64,000 nucleotides of DNA from Bacteroidales bacterium. GTDB taxonomy: Bacteria; Bacteroidota; Bacteroidia; Bacteroidales; UBA4417. A program made the position numbers and the translations under genes. The stretch is from positions 62,001-126,000 of the forward strand of contig JADJHD010000016.1 of the NCBI GenBank assembly GCA_016707705.1, given 5' to 3'. The notes beneath the pieces are model-generated. The model did not search any database. It saw only the letters and a list, made by a program, of their open reading frames with translations, and was not told the DNA's origin. Shown one piece after another: positions 43,577 to 51,707 of the stretch (position 1 is its first letter; every line of letters begins with the position of its first letter).

Positions 43577-44950
43577 ATGACAATTCAAAAACATATAAAG
43601 TCATTTCAAGCTGTACTTATAATTCTTCTTGCTTTCCCGGTAACTGCCAGCGCTCAATGGGTGACTGTCTGCAATACAGGAAATGGATTTGTCGACAATT
43701 TTGAAGTTTATAACAATGAACTTTATGCTACCGGTTTTTTCAATACCATTTGCGGTGTTTCCTGCAGCTATGTAGCAAAATTTGATGGTTCAGTCTGGCA
43801 GTCTGCAGGCAATGGATTCCCGAATGCAGGTCATCATTTGGCTGCTATCGACAATGAGCTTTATGGCGTTGCTTACCAGCCACATATTGATTCCAACTGG
43901 GTATATAAATACGATGGGACAAACTTCAATAAATTGGGAGAAGGGACTTATTTGACGAATGCAGCTGTTGGATTTTCACAAACCAATAATCTGTACAATT
44001 TAATCAAATACAACGGCAGGATTGTGGCCTGTGGAGAGTTCGACAGAGTAGGCAGCAAGCATATTTCCGGCATAATGCAGTGGGACGGAACCAAATGGGA
44101 TTCCTTAGGTTCCGGATTATCGGGCAATATTACGGGGACAGCACCAGTAATGTATCCCCACGATTTATGCATCTGGGGAACAGATCTGATAGTTTCGGGG
44201 AACTTCAAAAAAGCTGGCGGACAAATTGTAAATGGTATTGCCCGATGGGATGGAACTGCATGGCACGGAATCGGACCAGGTTTTAACAGCACAGTGTACG
44301 GCATCTGCGAGTATAACGGAGAACTCTATGCAGGTGGTGATTTTACCATGAGTGGCACCACTCCTCTGAATTATATTGCTAAATGGAACGGTACAAACTG
44401 GATTGATCCCGGGTTTGCCTTGTTTTATGAGAATACTTCCAATTACAGTTTCATTCATACACTAAAGGTATTGGACAACAAGCTGTTTATTGCCGGTGGC
44501 TTTGATCGGGCGGTATCTGGCGTTGATACTATGTTTTGTCAGGGTGTAGCCTCATACGACGGAGCAATTATCGATACCCTCTATGGAGGTTTGCCCGGGA
44601 ATGAAGTCGAAGCCTTGGCGATTTATAACGGACTTCTGTTTGCTGGCGGAGGATCCAATAATTCAAACAGCTACATCGCAAGTTATGATCTGCATACAGG
44701 GATCAATGAAGCAGATACAGCAAGCAAAACACTGCAGGTTTATCCAAATCCTGCAAGCAAGGAATTTACCATTCTATTGCCCGGCAATACTGCAGATATA
44801 AGTATTTCAACAATTTACGGCAACATAGTTTCAACATTTAAAGCCTGTCAAAGGGAAGTAAAAGTCCAACTGGAGATAAGCGGAATATATTTAATTCAAG
44901 TAAAGATAAACGATAAGGTCTTGACTGAGAAAGTAATAGTAACTGATTAA
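43577..44950 (+). CDS. Secreted propeller-type repeat protein with T9SS sorting domain
   Basis: 457 residues from ATG 43577 (MTIQKHIKSFQAVLIILLAFPVTASAQ signal peptide); the frame from 43463 has an unnatural start. The body has repeated 'a.yn.eLYA.G.F.......iAkwdGt.W...G.G' units (YNGELYAGGDFTMSG, IAKWNGTNWIDPG), a propeller-like repeat. The C terminus is a T9SS sorting domain (VYPNPASKEFTILLPGN, STIYGNIVSTFKA, SGIYLIQVKINDKVL). It lies inside the cassette region; the second T9SS cargo protein in it. Confidence 0.83.
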   Translation: MTIQKHIKSFQAVLIILLAFPVTASAQWVTVCNTGNGFVDNFEVYNNELYATGFFNTICGVSCSYVAKFDGSVWQSAGNGFPNAGHHLAAIDNELYGVAYQPHIDSNWVYKYDGTNFNKLGEGTYLTNAAVGFSQTNNLYNLIKYNGRIVACGEFDRVGSKHISGIMQWDGTKWDSLGSGLSGNITGTAPVMYPHDLCIWGTDLIVSGNFKKAGGQIVNGIARWDGTAWHGIGPGFNSTVYGICEYNGELYAGGDFTMSGTTPLNYIAKWNGTNWIDPGFALFYENTSNYSFIHTLKVLDNKLFIAGGFDRAVSGVDTMFCQGVASYDGAIIDTLYGGLPGNEVEALAIYNGLLFAGGGSNNSNSYIASYDLHTGINEADTASKTLQVYPNPASKEFTILLPGNTADISISTIYGNIVSTFKACQREVKVQLEISGIYLIQVKINDKVLTEKVIVTD

Positions 44951-44989
44951 ATCATACTGAAATACATTATCACTGCTTCACAATATGAT

Positions 44990-45136
44990 TGGCTGAATTC
45001 TTTATATTTGATAGAAGTATATAATAAAGACTTTGATATAGAAATAATACTGGTTCTTTTTTTATAATCTTGTGAATTTGAATCTTAGATTGAGTGTTTT
45101 TCTAAAGATTAATCGCAGTGTTGTTTATATACATTA
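44990..45136. repeat. Dispersed repeat, copy 2, running into a cassette start
   Basis: The first 105 bp match 38280-38385; the last 30-45 bp (ending GTTGTTTATATACATTA) match 39055-39096. Both copies end right before a cassette start GTTG. It could be an attI-like site, a mobile attC variant or a promoter element. Confidence 0.6.
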
Positions 45137-45207
45137 GTTGTAGCCAATTTTAAGAAAACAGGCGGTAATCCTAAATATTGAAAATCGTTGGATAAAAATT
45201 GAAATTG

Positions 45208-45822
45208 ATGTCAATTTTCAAAATAACATTTAAGAGAAAATTGGAAGAATCTAAGAAAGATAAGATTCTGGAAATCTTAATTATTAATCTAAGTGGAACA
45301 TTATTTCGAAATATTGAAAGAATAAATGACAAGAAAATAATAATTGATGGTGAATTTTATTCTTTTAACCCAATTAAAAATGTTCCCTGGAATATTTGGA
45401 CAGGATTTTCAAAAAGAGCTGAAGTATCTATAACCGACAATAATGAAATTCATTACTCTCTTGATTATACTTACGCTGTAATTAATGGTGTTCTTGGTGG
45501 CGTGTTTTTATCTATCTTTTTTGTATTTATCCCACTTTTCCTACAAGAAGATATTACTTGGGTATATTTATTGTATTTTCTAATCATTTACCTACCTGTT
45601 TCTGTTTTCTCACTAGGAATTGGGATTCTTTACCATCGCAGCCTGTTTTTATATACACTAAAATTTGGAAGTAGGTTCAAAGGTAAATATGATTGGGAAA
45701 AAATACTGAAAGCAAAGTCAGTCAATGAATTACAAGATATAGCAAATGGCAGAACTTTATTGACACTTGAGGTTCAAAATTTAGCCCAAGAAGAATTATT
45801 AAGGCGAAAGGAATTGAAATAA
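45208..45822 (+). CDS. Hypothetical two-helix membrane protein (cassette)
   Basis: 204 residues from ATG 45208 (MSIFKITFKRKLEESKKDKI). Two long hydrophobic helices occupy about 90-145 (VINGVLGGVFLSIFFVFIPLFL and YLLYFLIIYLPVSVFSLGIGIL), with cytoplasmic ends on both sides, the last rich in Glu and Arg (LTLEVQNLAQEELLRRKELK). I recognise no family. It is AT-rich and bounded by a cassette start and an attC-like site with 9/9 complementary ends. Confidence 0.7.
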   Translation: MSIFKITFKRKLEESKKDKILEILIINLSGTLFRNIERINDKKIIIDGEFYSFNPIKNVPWNIWTGFSKRAEVSITDNNEIHYSLDYTYAVINGVLGGVFLSIFFVFIPLFLQEDITWVYLLYFLIIYLPVSVFSLGIGILYHRSLFLYTLKFGSRFKGKYDWEKILKAKSVNELQDIANGRTLLTLEVQNLAQEELLRRKELK

Positions 45823-45827
45823 AAACT

Positions 45828-45961
45828 GGCTACAACACGCGGCAAGCGCAATTTGGGGCATTCAGGCAAATCACGTTTCGCGTCCGCGTTAAAAATTTGA
45901 AAATAAGGAACATAAAACCATACGAAATCCCAAACTGCGCCTGCCGCGGGAACGTTACAGC
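45828..45961 (+). repeat. attC-like site 3
   Basis: Starts GGCTACAAC (exact reverse complement of the cassette start at 45137) and ends CGCGGGAACG^TTACAGC. The arms near the ends (CGCGGCAAGCGCAATTTGGG with CCCAAACTGCGCCTGCCGCG) pair at 18 of 20 positions. At 134 bp it is a long attC. Confidence 0.78.
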
Positions 45962-45978
45962 AAATTTGAAAAAAACCC

Positions 45979-46437
45979 ATGCATAAACGGACGTTTATAT
46001 TACTAACCATTTGTTTTTGGGTAATCCAAGTTTCAGCTCAGGAGAACAACTACATAAAAGATGTTCTGGATAAAGTTGAACAAATAAATAATAACATAAA
46101 AAGATTTGGAGGGCATGTTGATTGTTCGAAAAAGGATTCCATAACAGGAGAAACAATTTCTTATTCTTGGACTGCTATAATAGTAAATGATTCAAGTTCC
46201 ATCAAAAGGTTTGACCTGTTCTCTGAGCACAACACTTTTTTACGCGATTGGTACATAATGAACAATGAAATAATATTCTGTATTGAAGAAGGAAATTACA
46301 ATGGACTGAAATATCAACAGATGTACTTCATTGAAAATATGAAGATTAAATACAGTGAGGATGATCAACTCTTACCAAAAGAGATCGTAGAAGCAAAATA
46401 TGCAGAAATATCTAAAGAAATTGTGCATTTAAAATAA
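45979..46437 (+). CDS. Hypothetical secreted protein (cassette)
   Basis: 152 residues with a signal peptide (MHKRTFILLTICFWVIQVSAQ). The mature part is charged and probably alpha/beta (EINNNIKRFGGHVDCSKKDS..., WYIMNNEIIFCIEEGNYNG), with two Cys that could pair. It is predicted to be periplasmic or outer-membrane-bound. No family recognised. Sole gene of its cassette. Confidence 0.65.
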   Translation: MHKRTFILLTICFWVIQVSAQENNYIKDVLDKVEQINNNIKRFGGHVDCSKKDSITGETISYSWTAIIVNDSSSIKRFDLFSEHNTFLRDWYIMNNEIIFCIEEGNYNGLKYQQMYFIENMKIKYSEDDQLLPKEIVEAKYAEISKEIVHLK

Positions 46438-46445
46438 TACAAACT

Positions 46446-46585
46446 GGCTATAGCAAAGGCTACACTCTAGAAGGCTTTTATCATGAACTTCTTGGCAAAC
46501 TTTATTATAAATTCGTTGTCAGTGCTTTCTGGGAAGTTGAGTGAATAAAAAAGCCCGGCAGCGGGTAGCTGCGGAATGTTAAGCC
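46446..46585 (+). repeat. attC-like site 4
   Basis: Starts GGCTATAGC, which pairs with the cassette start GTTACAGC at 45954 (6/8, remaining pairs G-U). Ends GCGGAATG^TTAAGCC. The arms GAAGGCTTTT and AAAAAAGCCC make the inner stem. More decayed than site 3. Confidence 0.6.
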
Positions 46586-46635
46586 TCCTTTTAAAAAATC
46601 AATACAGCATTAATTTACAAAATGACAAAGGACAA

Positions 46636-47589
46636 ATGACAGTTATAACATCTAAAAGGCATCCAGTTAAATTTTATATAGTATTAATATTTGCTTTTCT
46701 CTTTATTACAGCATTAGGAACTTTATTTTTACTTGTAAGTATTGATTTACTTCAAAAGGATAATCCAGAGACAAAGAATTACTTTTTACCAATTTTTAGT
46801 ATAGTATTTTATTTCTTGGCATTTTCAATGGTTTATGCTTACTGGAAAAGTTCACCAAGAATATCAATTGATAATCACACAATAACTTTTGGCAATGAAA
46901 GATTTAATTTAATAGACATAAAAAATGTAATATTGACAGGAAAGATGCCTTTTAGATTATTCATAAAATTCCCAATGGAAGGAACTGCCCTCATTTTCAA
47001 TGATGGGACTGTTAAATACTTTTTTGATGATTTATTTTCAAATAGTTGGGAAATAAAGTCATTTCTAGAGCAAACTTTAATCAACAAGACAGAATATATT
47101 CCAAATCAAATTGAAAAAGTTGACTCAAATTCTATCAGATTTGAGCGATTAGAAATATTTAAAGGTAACCAAATTACAAGTTTAAGGGGAATAATGCTTT
47201 GGGGGTTAATCGGATTTTTTTCGTTTTTATTGATTTCGAAAATACAAACAGCACCAAAAGGATTTATGATTTTTGTCGCGGTTTTCGGAACTTTTTGGTT
47301 TTTGCTTAATTCATGGCTTATGCACTTTTTTTGCATGACAAATGACTACTTTATCGTTAAAAGTCACAATTTTATCTGGTTTTTAAAAATTTATAGAATA
47401 AAAGACATTAAAGAAATTGTGTTTGAAACGCAAAGCAAACAACCAAATAGTCTTCGGATTATTACAAATGATTTTAGAACCAAACTATTTCCAGCTGGAA
47501 CTTTAAGAAATAATACATGGCTTGAACTGAAAAACAGATTAGAATCAAAAGGCGTTAAAGTAAGAAATGAATGCATTCCTGAAGAATAA
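46636..47589 (+). CDS. Hypothetical four-helix membrane protein (cassette)
   Basis: 317 residues from ATG 46636 (MTVITSKRHPVKFYIVLIF) with a good AAAGGA ribosome-binding site; a frame open from 46576 begins within the attC-like site. Two hydrophobic pairs (about 13-65 and 185-235) flank cytoplasmic segments containing WKSSPRISIDNHTITFG and a similar late unit (MTNDYFIVKSHNFIWFLKIYRIKDIKEI). This looks like two related PH-like/bPH halves, as in membrane-bound bacterial PH-domain proteins, but I cannot assign a family. Confidence 0.7.
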   Translation: MTVITSKRHPVKFYIVLIFAFLFITALGTLFLLVSIDLLQKDNPETKNYFLPIFSIVFYFLAFSMVYAYWKSSPRISIDNHTITFGNERFNLIDIKNVILTGKMPFRLFIKFPMEGTALIFNDGTVKYFFDDLFSNSWEIKSFLEQTLINKTEYIPNQIEKVDSNSIRFERLEIFKGNQITSLRGIMLWGLIGFFSFLLISKIQTAPKGFMIFVAVFGTFWFLLNSWLMHFFCMTNDYFIVKSHNFIWFLKIYRIKDIKEIVFETQSKQPNSLRIITNDFRTKLFPAGTLRNNTWLELKNRLESKGVKVRNECIPEE

Positions 47590-47593
47590 AAAC

Positions 47594-47690
47594 GAGGCAT
47601 AGCTCAGTCGAAGCAAGATGGGCTTCCCAGCCGCACTTGGCCCACAATAAAAACCCACCTCGCCTAGCCCGGGAACGTTACCCGCTGCCG
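47594..47690 (+). repeat. attC-like site 5
   Basis: Starts GAGGCATAGC, complementary at 8/10 to the cassette start GTTAAGCCTC at 46578, and ends CCCGGGAACG^TTACCCG. Inner arms GATGGGCTT and AACCCACCTC pair imperfectly. Confidence 0.65.
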
Positions 47691-47739
47691 AAGTAAAGTT
47701 TCAACTCTACCTTTTAATGAAAGTTTTTAAAGAAGATTT

Positions 47740-48252
47740 ATGATTCAAAGACAATATATCATATTGATGACAGGGGTCATAATTGTTTTTTTTACTTCAA
47801 GCAATAGACAAATAAAATACTCAAATGATAAAATAGCATTTTCGGAAGTTGCTGACTCAAATTCTCACGGATACAATGAACTTGCAAATCCTGATCACAA
47901 AAAATCATTTACAATATCGGACTATAACACTGACAATCCAGAAATTAAAAATATAGAAAGACCAAGCACATGTATCATCAAAACAACAATTGATACTTCT
48001 TTGCTTTTTAATAGTTGGACCAGTGACCCGGATGGACCCCATGCAGACTTTGATTTTTCAAGTTATTCGTTCTATGTTGTTGATTATGATGGAGACGGAA
48101 ATATGCCTTATGAGTTAATTGACCATAAGCTGAAAATATATTACAACGACTTTATCCAGGAAGGCCAAATAATATCTGTGAAAAAAGACACATTAGCAAT
48201 CAGATGGAAAGACTTTGATGATGTTGACTTTTATGTAAAATGGAAACAATAG
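47740..48252 (+). CDS. Hypothetical secreted protein (cassette)
   Basis: 170 residues. An N-terminal hydrophobic helix (YIILMTGVIIVFFTSSNRQ) acts as a signal or anchor. The mature part contains TSDPDGPHADFDFSSYSFYVVDYDGDGNMPYELIDHKLKIYYND, then WKDFDDVDFYVKWKQ, a small beta-sheet layout resembling a lipocalin-like tail. Asp-rich loops may bind Ca. No firm family. Its cassette starts at 47677. Confidence 0.65.
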   Translation: MIQRQYIILMTGVIIVFFTSSNRQIKYSNDKIAFSEVADSNSHGYNELANPDHKKSFTISDYNTDNPEIKNIERPSTCIIKTTIDTSLLFNSWTSDPDGPHADFDFSSYSFYVVDYDGDGNMPYELIDHKLKIYYNDFIQEGQIISVKKDTLAIRWKDFDDVDFYVKWKQ

Positions 48253-48272
48253 AACTATCTATAAGAAAATAT

Positions 48273-48336
48273 GGCTGCCGGTAACACTGCATTAGCACAT
48301 TGACGAACAACACTTATCAATATTCTCTGTTCAAAT
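48273..48336 (+). repeat. Weak attC-like site 6
   Basis: GGCTGCCGGTAAC (48273-48285) pairs at 11 of 14 positions (counting the base before it) with the cassette start at 47677 (GTTACCCGCTGCCG), so the left end is good. The right end is a possible G^TTCAAAT at 48329, with no clear hairpin between. Confidence 0.4.
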
Positions 48337-48427
48337 AATTGAATAAACTTTGCCATAAGTCTGTAAAATCAATACTTGAGAATAATAATTAATTTTATCC
48401 CTTCTTCTCATCGGTTATTCTCTTCCT

Positions 48428-49024
48428 ATGCTTCATAGTAATTTCATAATAGTTGGAACCCTTATAGGAGCAATGGGATCAGTAGCCTACCTAATAGATA
48501 CTGTAAAAGGGAAAGTCAAACCAAATAGAGTTTCATTTTTATTATGGTCAATAGTGCCTTTTATCGCTTTTTTTGCACAAATCAATCAAGGAGTTGGGCT
48601 GGAAGCTTTAATGACATTTAGCACCGGATTTCTGCCTTTAACCGTATTTATTGCCTCTTTCGTAAATAAAAATGCGGAATGGAAACTTACTATGTTTGAT
48701 TTGATCTGTGGAGTACTTTCTTTGATTGGACTTGTTTTATGGCTGATTACAAAAGTTGGCAATATAGCTATCTTGTTTAGTATAGTAGCCGATGCTCTCG
48801 CTGCCATTCCAACAATAGTAAAAGCCTATAAATATCCGGATACTGAAATTGCCTGGCCCTGGATCGCGACAGTCATTGGTGTAATTTTAACTCTGCTCAC
48901 CTTAACAACATTCACTTTTGCTAATTGTGGATTTATTCTCTACATCCTGGTGGTAAATTTGCTGATTTATGCACTGGTGCAGTTTCGATTGGGTGAAAAG
49001 TTTCAATCTCAAACCAAGATTTAG
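48428..49024 (+). CDS. Hypothetical polytopic membrane protein (cassette)
   Basis: 198 residues with six or seven hydrophobic helices and no soluble domain: FIIVGTLIGAMGSVAYLIDTV, SFLLWSIVPFIAFFAQI, FLPLTVFIASFVN, FDLICGVLSLIGLVLWLI, NIAILFSIVADALAAIPTIVKAY and two C-terminal helices. The Pro- and Asp-containing fourth helix pair (ADALAAIPTIVKAYKYPDTE) is reminiscent of PQ-loop/SWEET-like small transporters, but this is not certain. Confidence 0.6.
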   Translation: MLHSNFIIVGTLIGAMGSVAYLIDTVKGKVKPNRVSFLLWSIVPFIAFFAQINQGVGLEALMTFSTGFLPLTVFIASFVNKNAEWKLTMFDLICGVLSLIGLVLWLITKVGNIAILFSIVADALAAIPTIVKAYKYPDTEIAWPWIATVIGVILTLLTLTTFTFANCGFILYILVVNLLIYALVQFRLGEKFQSQTKI

Positions 49025-49465
49025 TATCTGTTATAAATAGTTTCAACATTGCTTTAATCGTGGAGTAGTGAATCCAAATTCATTTTTTCGGTTTCAGAAT
49101 AAGTTAAGCAGTGTTCAAGGCCAATTAGCTAAATAAACAATAATGTTATTCTACTTATAGGAAGCTTATCCCACCCATACGCTAACAAAGGTTAAGCAAG
49201 GTCGGTTGTCAAACCGAACTTTACACTATAAAGCCCGCCTTAACTAACCCAGGAACCTTATACAAATCAGTAAAGCACACATAAATAGATAATTGAGGAA
49301 ACTGCTGAAGCACAAACGACTCAGCAATCCAACCCTAAACCCGTTGTTGGCAGTGGAACAATTTGTCCTTAGAAAAGTCTTTAAACCTCTGAATTCAAGG
49401 ATTAAATTTCAATAAGAACCGAAAGAAAACCCCGAAATTAGCCATCTCATAATTTAATGCTCAAC
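49025..49465 (+). other. Decayed right end of the cassette array
   Basis: 441 bp without a gene. It holds an attC-like site at 49180-49263 (CGCTAAC ... GGAACC^TTATAC, with AAGGTTAAGCAAGG pairing to GCCTTAACTAACC) whose G is changed to C, and a further G^TTGTTGGC at 49343. No complementary partner was found for either, so these look like remnants. Confidence 0.5.
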
Positions 49466-50044
49466 ATGAAGAAAATCCTAATTATCGACTGCCATCCCAA
49501 TGCTGATAGTCTTTGCACTTCACTGGCAGCAGCCTACAAAAAAGGAGCTACTGCATCAGGTGCTGAAATTAAGGAAATCGTTATCCGCGACCTGAAGTTC
49601 AATCCCAATCTTCAGTACGGCTATCAGAAACGCACCGAACTGGAACCGGATCTTCTGGATGCCTGGGAAAAAATCAAATGGGCTGAACATATGGTATGGG
49701 TGCATCCTGTTTGGTGGGGCGGATTGCCGGCTATCGCAAAAGGTTTCCTCGACAGACTTTTCCTGCCCGGATTTGTGTTCAGCAATATCGAAGGTTCCTT
49801 TCGCTGGGAAAAACATCTGAAGGGAAAATCAGCTCATATTCTTCTAACACTGGATCAGCCCAGCTGGACCTACTCCCTGATGTTTGGAAAACCCAGCGTT
49901 AACCAGCTGAAAAAAGCCGTACTCGGTTATTGCGGAGTTAAACCCATCAGGGTGAGCTACTTCGGTCCAGTAAGAATGGCAAAGAAACCAGCTTTTGAGA
50001 AGTGGCTGAAGAAGGCGGAAAAGTCAGGAATTCAACTTCTTTAG
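49466..50044 (+). CDS. NAD(P)H dehydrogenase (quinone)-like flavoprotein
   Basis: 192 residues from ATG 49466 (MKKILIIDCHPNADSLC); an ATG at 49457 adds three residues. The fold is that of the NQO1/KefF family: CHPNADSLCTSLAAAYKKGATASGAE, WAEHMVWVHPVWWGGLPAIAKGFLDRLFLPGFVFS, and PSWTYSLMFGKPSVNQLKKAVLGYCGVKP. It reduces quinones with FMN/FAD. Codon usage is like the chromosome, not the AT-rich cassettes, so I place it outside the array. Related to the cassette gene at 42202. Confidence 0.88.
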   Translation: MKKILIIDCHPNADSLCTSLAAAYKKGATASGAEIKEIVIRDLKFNPNLQYGYQKRTELEPDLLDAWEKIKWAEHMVWVHPVWWGGLPAIAKGFLDRLFLPGFVFSNIEGSFRWEKHLKGKSAHILLTLDQPSWTYSLMFGKPSVNQLKKAVLGYCGVKPIRVSYFGPVRMAKKPAFEKWLKKAEKSGIQLL

Positions 50045-50215
50045 AAAATTTTTCCCTTTTGAAGGAAGATTTATTCTACCTTTATACTCAGTCTCAATGA
50101 ATTTATAGAAGTATAATTCATTCAGATTGAGTTTTACCGAAACGCATAGATTCGCCAAGGCGGATAAAGATTCGAGAAAAGAATCAGCAACGGTATAGTA
50201 ACAATATTTTCACAT

Positions 50216-50626
50216 ATGGTGCTGGCGAGCTTAACGGGAAACTTACTTTCATTTATGCTCGGAGCTGTATTTCTGGTGTATGCCATAATACAGTTCTTTC
50301 GCATCCTTTTGCTCTCCTCAACAGGTATTGGAATCATTGCCACAATTATCGACTTTATTGAAGTTGAGAAAACCCATGGAATGAATCTGTATTTTCCGGT
50401 GCTGAAATATCAGGTGCCCGGCGGAGATGCCATTGTGAAGAAAAGCTATATCGGCCTCGATAAAAAACACTCAAAAAATATCGGGGATAAGGTCAATATT
50501 ATCTGCAATCCTGATAATCCCGGACAATTCATCATCGATTCAGGTATTGATAAATACTGGAGGTCGCTGGGATCATTTATCATTGGCCTTGCCTTTACAG
50601 CTGCAGGCATCTTCAATTTATACTAA
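50216..50626 (+). CDS. DUF3592 membrane protein
   Basis: 136 residues. An N-terminal helix (LLSFMLGAVFLVYAIIQFFRILLL) is followed by a small beta domain (IIATIIDFIEVEKTHGMNLYFPVLKYQVPGGDAIVKKSYIGLDKKHSKNIGDKVNIICNPDNPGQFII) and a C-terminal helix (LGSFIIGLAFTAAGIFNLY). This helix-beta-helix plan with 'G..V.v.ynP.np....' is DUF3592. The role is unknown. Confidence 0.85.
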   Translation: MVLASLTGNLLSFMLGAVFLVYAIIQFFRILLLSSTGIGIIATIIDFIEVEKTHGMNLYFPVLKYQVPGGDAIVKKSYIGLDKKHSKNIGDKVNIICNPDNPGQFIIDSGIDKYWRSLGSFIIGLAFTAAGIFNLY

Positions 50627-50719
50627 ACTTAAACTTTCCCGGGAACATTTCTTTTCAGGATTAACTATCTTGTGCCCCGCTTTGACAGGCGCCGGTTTTG
50701 GCTTCAATGTGTATTCAAG

Positions 50720-51631
50720 ATGAGAAAGTTTTTATTGATCTCCCTTCTGCTTTGTGTTTCCTTCTGGGTAAAGGGCCAGAAAACCCTGATTTATTTTGAG
50801 CAAGATACTGTTCAAGTATCCATGGACCTTTATTACCCCCAACTCCCCTATTCAGGGAAAATTCCGCTGGTCATTTTTGTCCATGGTGGCGGCTTTTCAT
50901 CCGGCGATCGCAGTGCAGGTGCTGAATTCTGCAATTATGCTGCAAGCCAGGGTTATGCAGCTGCCAGCATCAGCTATACCCTTTACATGAAAGGAAAGAG
51001 TTTTGGCTGTGATGGAATTCTTTCAGAGAAAGTAAAGGCAATCCGAATCGCTGTCGCACAACTCTGGCAGGCTACCAGCTATTTCACCCATAATTCTGAA
51101 TATCTTGGAATAGACACAAACCAGATTTTTGTGGCAGGAAACAGTGCCGGTGCGGAAACTCTCCTGCATGCGACTTTCTGGAACCGACAAAAGATGAATC
51201 TGTATCCGGGCGGATTATCCCAAAGCTTCAAATATGCCGGACTCCTTTCCGGATCGGGAGCTATCATGGACCTCAACCTGATTCAGAAAAGCAATATGGT
51301 TCCCATTCTTCTGTCGCATGGGAACTGTGACCCTATGGTCCCCTATGGCACCGCAGCCCATCGTTTCTGCAGTCCGGATGCACCCGGCTGGCTGATGCTG
51401 TTTGGTTCAGCACCCATCTATGATTGGGTCTCAAAACTGGGCGGGACTGTCAGTCTGCTCAGTTTCTGCAATGGCGGACATGAATTGAGCGATATCCTGT
51501 TCACCGAAAAGAAGAAGTTATCCGTTGATTTTATGAACCGCGTGATTGCCGGGGAGAAATTCAGCGAGCATAATGAAATTCAGTTGAATCAGGATTGCGA
51601 TACCAAACAGCAGTCGCTTTTCTGCAACTAA
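50720..51631 (+). CDS. Secreted alpha/beta-hydrolase (esterase)
   Basis: 303 residues from ATG 50720 (MRKFLLISLLLCVSFWVKGQ signal peptide). It has the HGGG oxyanion motif (VIFVHGGGFSSGDRS), nucleophile Ser in FVAGNSAGAETL, an acid in SHGNCDPMVPYGTA and His in NGGHELSDILF. This is the carboxylesterase/acetyl-xylan-esterase-like group. Likely a periplasmic esterase for plant- or microbe-derived esters. The substrate is not readable from sequence. Confidence 0.87.
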   Translation: MRKFLLISLLLCVSFWVKGQKTLIYFEQDTVQVSMDLYYPQLPYSGKIPLVIFVHGGGFSSGDRSAGAEFCNYAASQGYAAASISYTLYMKGKSFGCDGILSEKVKAIRIAVAQLWQATSYFTHNSEYLGIDTNQIFVAGNSAGAETLLHATFWNRQKMNLYPGGLSQSFKYAGLLSGSGAIMDLNLIQKSNMVPILLSHGNCDPMVPYGTAAHRFCSPDAPGWLMLFGSAPIYDWVSKLGGTVSLLSFCNGGHELSDILFTEKKKLSVDFMNRVIAGEKFSEHNEIQLNQDCDTKQQSLFCN

Positions 51632-51707
51632 GTTCTCAGGCTAAGCCATTAAAAGGAAATTCCCTGCAGGATCGGGCAGGGATGGTTTTATGGCATTCGA
51701 AATAAGA

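Larger units (their letters stand above)
39097..49346 (+). mobile_element. Integron-like gene cassette array without visible integrase
   Basis: About 10 kb of plus-strand genes, mostly AT-rich and unrelated, with palindromic spacers. Boundaries read (A)AC or TA followed by G^TT: 39097 GTTGCCAGC, 40279 GTTAGGGC, 41532 GTTAAGTT, 45137 GTTGTAGCC, 45954 GTTACAGC, 46578 GTTAAGCC, 47677 GTTACCCG, 49343 GTTGTTGGC. The reverse complement of a unit's start recurs at its own 3' end: 9/9 for 39097/40200 and 45137/45828, 8/10 for 46578/47594, 7/8 for 40279/41463, 6/8 for 45954/46447. This is the expected R'/R'' relation of integron cassettes. No tyrosine recombinase is encoded in the window. Confidence 0.72.

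Noticed and set aside
40200..47690. Ordinary rho-independent terminators at the cassette ends
   Set aside because: They lack T runs after the stem, are 75-140 bp long with bulges, and end in G^TT rather than U-rich tails.
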